16,126 nucleotides of DNA from a halophilic archaeon J07HX64 (GTDB lineage Archaea; Halobacteriota; Halobacteria; Halobacteriales; Haloarculaceae): contig KE356579.1 in the NCBI GenBank assembly GCA_000416085.1, positions 2,216,993 to 2,233,118 of the forward strand, written 5' to 3'. The notes beneath the pieces were generated by a model. It did not search any database and had not been told where the DNA came from. It saw only the letters and a list, made by a program, of their open reading frames with translations. A program made the translations under genes and the position numbers. This document shows, piece by piece, positions 15,101 through 16,126 of this stretch; within the stretch, counting starts at the first letter, position 1; every line of letters begins with the position of its first letter.

Positions 15101-15768
15101 CGCACCTCACCGTCGGGGCGACGTATCCGGTAGGTTATCTCGTGACTGTGTGACTCGCTGCGCTCGTTCGATATGACCCTCCGGACGCGCTCGCGGTCGT
15201 CGGGGTGGACTGTCTCGTAGAACAACTCCACACCGTCGGTGAGGAGACGCTCACGCGGCCAGCCCCAGATTTCCTCGTAGGCGGCACTGACGAACTCGGT
15301 CCTGCCTGTCTGCAGGTTGTACACCCAGATGACATCCTGGAGATTCTCGCTGAGGTTCGAGAGCAGGTCCTCGTGCGTGTAGGCATCCTGACTGGCCGCG
15401 CCCGGGACTCCCCCTGCTTCACAGACGTTCTCGACACGCTGTTGCACGAGCGGGTCCGGGGCCTCCCCCGGTCGCGACCGGACGACATCGGTCGCACCCG
15501 CCTCGAGTGCCCGCTCGGCTCTGTCCGGGGTGAACACGACAATCGGCGTCGACGGATACTGCCCCCGGACGCGCTCGACGGTTTCGATGCGCTCGTCTGT
15601 GCCGACTGCATCGACCAGCAGACAGTCTACCTGCCCCCCGTCCGGCCAGGTGCCCTCGTCTCTGCTCACGGTCGACAGCTGGAACCCTCCCTGCTTCGCT
15701 ATCGTCGTCTCTGCTCTGTCTCCCCCACTCACGTACACCACATCCAGCGGGGTGGCTACTGCCTGCAC
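14995..15768 (-). CDS. N-terminal piece: receiver-like domain and first PAS
   Basis: This 257-codon frame starts at a GTG directly after an in-frame stop, so the start is well bounded. Residues 8-115 look like a degenerate receiver domain: VDCLLVDAV places an Asp (D53) at the phospho-acceptor position and VVFTPD gives the conserved Thr, but the usual Lys after the last strand is missing. Residues 125-250 are a PAS with PAC motif (HPDDRERVRRV, then ITYRIRRPDGEVRWIQDRTF). It runs out of frame after DVTDER and stops after NASGS. No phosphorylating kinase is nearby. If frameshift 1 is real this would be made as a free receiver-PAS protein. Confidence 0.75.
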   Translation of the reverse strand: MQAVATPLDVVYVSGGDRAETTIAKQGGFQLSTVSRDEGTWPDGGQVDCLLVDAVGTDERIETVERVRGQYPSTPIVVFTPDRAERALEAGATDVVRSRPGEAPDPLVQQRVENVCEAGGVPGAASQDAYTHEDLLSNLSENLQDVIWVYNLQTGRTEFVSAAYEEIWGWPRERLLTDGVELFYETVHPDDRERVRRVISNERSESHSHEITYRIRRPDGEVRWIQDRTFSIPEDSKQKRMVGVARDVTDERNASGS

Positions 15769-15934
15769 CTACATACACCCCCGGTGGCCGTGTGATCGGT
15801 CTGAGGTGTGTTTCTTCTTCACAGACATTCTGTTACTTCATGTGTGTGCTGTAGGAATAAGATTTTTTCGTCGGGATACCACAACCAGTGGGACCGGGAC
15901 AAGGCCTATTATTCACAGGCGCCCACAGCAGGGT
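15769..15934. promoter_or_regulatory. divergent intergenic region; promoter of acyl-CoA dehydrogenase gene
   Basis: A TATA-like CTATTATT (15906-15913) lies 22-29 nt before the plus-strand ATG at 15935, fitting a leaderless transcript. No convincing TATA box was seen before the regulator's GTG on the other strand. A T-run (gattttttc, about 15860-15869) is in the middle. Confidence 0.4.
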
Positions 15935-16126
15935 ATGCTGGACTATCTCGGTCTCGAGGAGGAGTTCACCCGCGAGGAGCGTATGGCGCGCGACACCGCC
16001 CGCGAGTTCGCCGACGACGCCCGCGAGGAGATGGTCGAAAGCTACCGCGAGGGGCAGTTCCCGGTCGAGCGAATCCCGGAGATGGGTGACCTGGGGTTCT
16101 ACGCGCCGAACCTCGACGGCTACGGG
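15935..16126 (+). CDS. acyl-CoA dehydrogenase, N-terminal part (runs off the right edge)
   Basis: The first 64 codons read MLDYLGLEEEFTREERMARD, then REFADDAREE and FPVERIPEMGDLGFYAPNLDGYG. This is the all-helical N-terminal domain of an FAD-dependent acyl-CoA dehydrogenase, and the MLDYLGLE opening with MGDLGFYAPNL resembles haloarchaeal members annotated as glutaryl-CoA-dehydrogenase-like. The catalytic Glu and FAD-binding parts lie beyond the window, so substrate chain length is undetermined. It starts divergently from the broken PAS/GAF regulator, with a TATA-like box about 25 nt upstream. Such enzymes introduce a double bond in acyl-CoA and pass electrons to electron-transfer flavoprotein. 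Confidence 0.88.
   Translation, partial: MLDYLGLEEEFTREERMARDTAREFADDAREEMVESYREGQFPVERIPEMGDLGFYAPNLDGYG

Larger units (their letters stand above)
11292..15768 (-). pseudogene. giant PAS/GAF sensor-regulator broken by two frameshifts
   Basis: Three overlapping minus-strand frames read as successive pieces of one protein of about 1,490 residues: receiver-like domain, five PAS, three GAF, a BAT-associated domain and a C-terminal HTH_10. At each junction the domain sequence breaks off in one frame and resumes in the next after loss of about one base: near 15011-15021 (VTDER, then ERERELEEF) and near 13586-13597 (QRTIVA, then NAVPLFDDGE). Restoring one base at each joins the linker and PAS smoothly. 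Either the gene is inactivated or the assembly has two indels. Haloarchaeal proteins of this build are cytosolic sensors that act as transcription regulators. The three pieces are described separately. Confidence 0.7.

Overview
The window is haloarchaeal (class Halobacteria) chromosomal DNA. The evidence is GC-rich coding sequence, strongly acidic predicted proteins, a group II chaperonin (thermosome) with an acidic GGM-rich tail, a bacterio-opsin-activator type (HTH_10) regulator, a DUF2080/TnpB pair of the kind found in haloarchaeal IS1341-type elements, TATA-like boxes about 25-30 nt before start codons (leaderless style), and one textbook GGAGGTGATC ribosome binding site. I cannot name the genus or species.

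Left part (1-4338): the 3' tail of one TnpB gene enters from the left edge. It is followed by four tri-loop hairpins that look like the right end and guide-RNA scaffold of that element, and these abut the stop codon of a cupin gene. Three minus-strand genes follow in the order of transcription: a CARF-like protein, a PIN-domain nuclease (ATGA overlap) and the small cupin. The CARF/PIN pair is the most interesting unit here. It looks like a stand-alone, ligand-sensing nuclease cassette with no CRISPR array or cas gene in view. To its right is a second, apparently intact IS1341-type element (DUF2080 + TnpB, ATGA overlap) whose 3' end can form a long stem across the tnpB stop codon.

Middle (4339-10298): a plus-strand alpha/beta hydrolase converges on a minus-strand thermosome subunit. 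Then come a YfcE-type metallophosphoesterase and a two-gene operon of methylmalonyl-CoA mutase catalytic subunit and methylmalonyl-CoA epimerase (GTGA overlap). The last pair interconverts methylmalonyl-CoA forms and succinyl-CoA, linking propionyl-CoA to the TCA cycle. The separate B12-binding mutase subunit is not in the window.

Right part (10299-16126): a small acidic coiled-coil protein resembling phasins has a perfect 7-1-7 palindrome at its promoter. Upstream lies a repeat-rich non-coding stretch (nested inverted repeat, then four 16-bp tandem repeats). Next is a very large sensor-regulator (receiver-like, five PAS, three GAF, BAT-associated and HTH_10 domains) broken into three frames by two apparent 1-nt losses. 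The 5' end of an acyl-CoA dehydrogenase gene reads divergently off the right edge.

The acyl-CoA dehydrogenase, mutase/epimerase and possible phasin suggest a region concerned with acyl-CoA or propionyl-CoA metabolism and perhaps polyhydroxyalkanoate storage. This is inference from gene proximity. No rRNA, tRNA or CRISPR array was seen.
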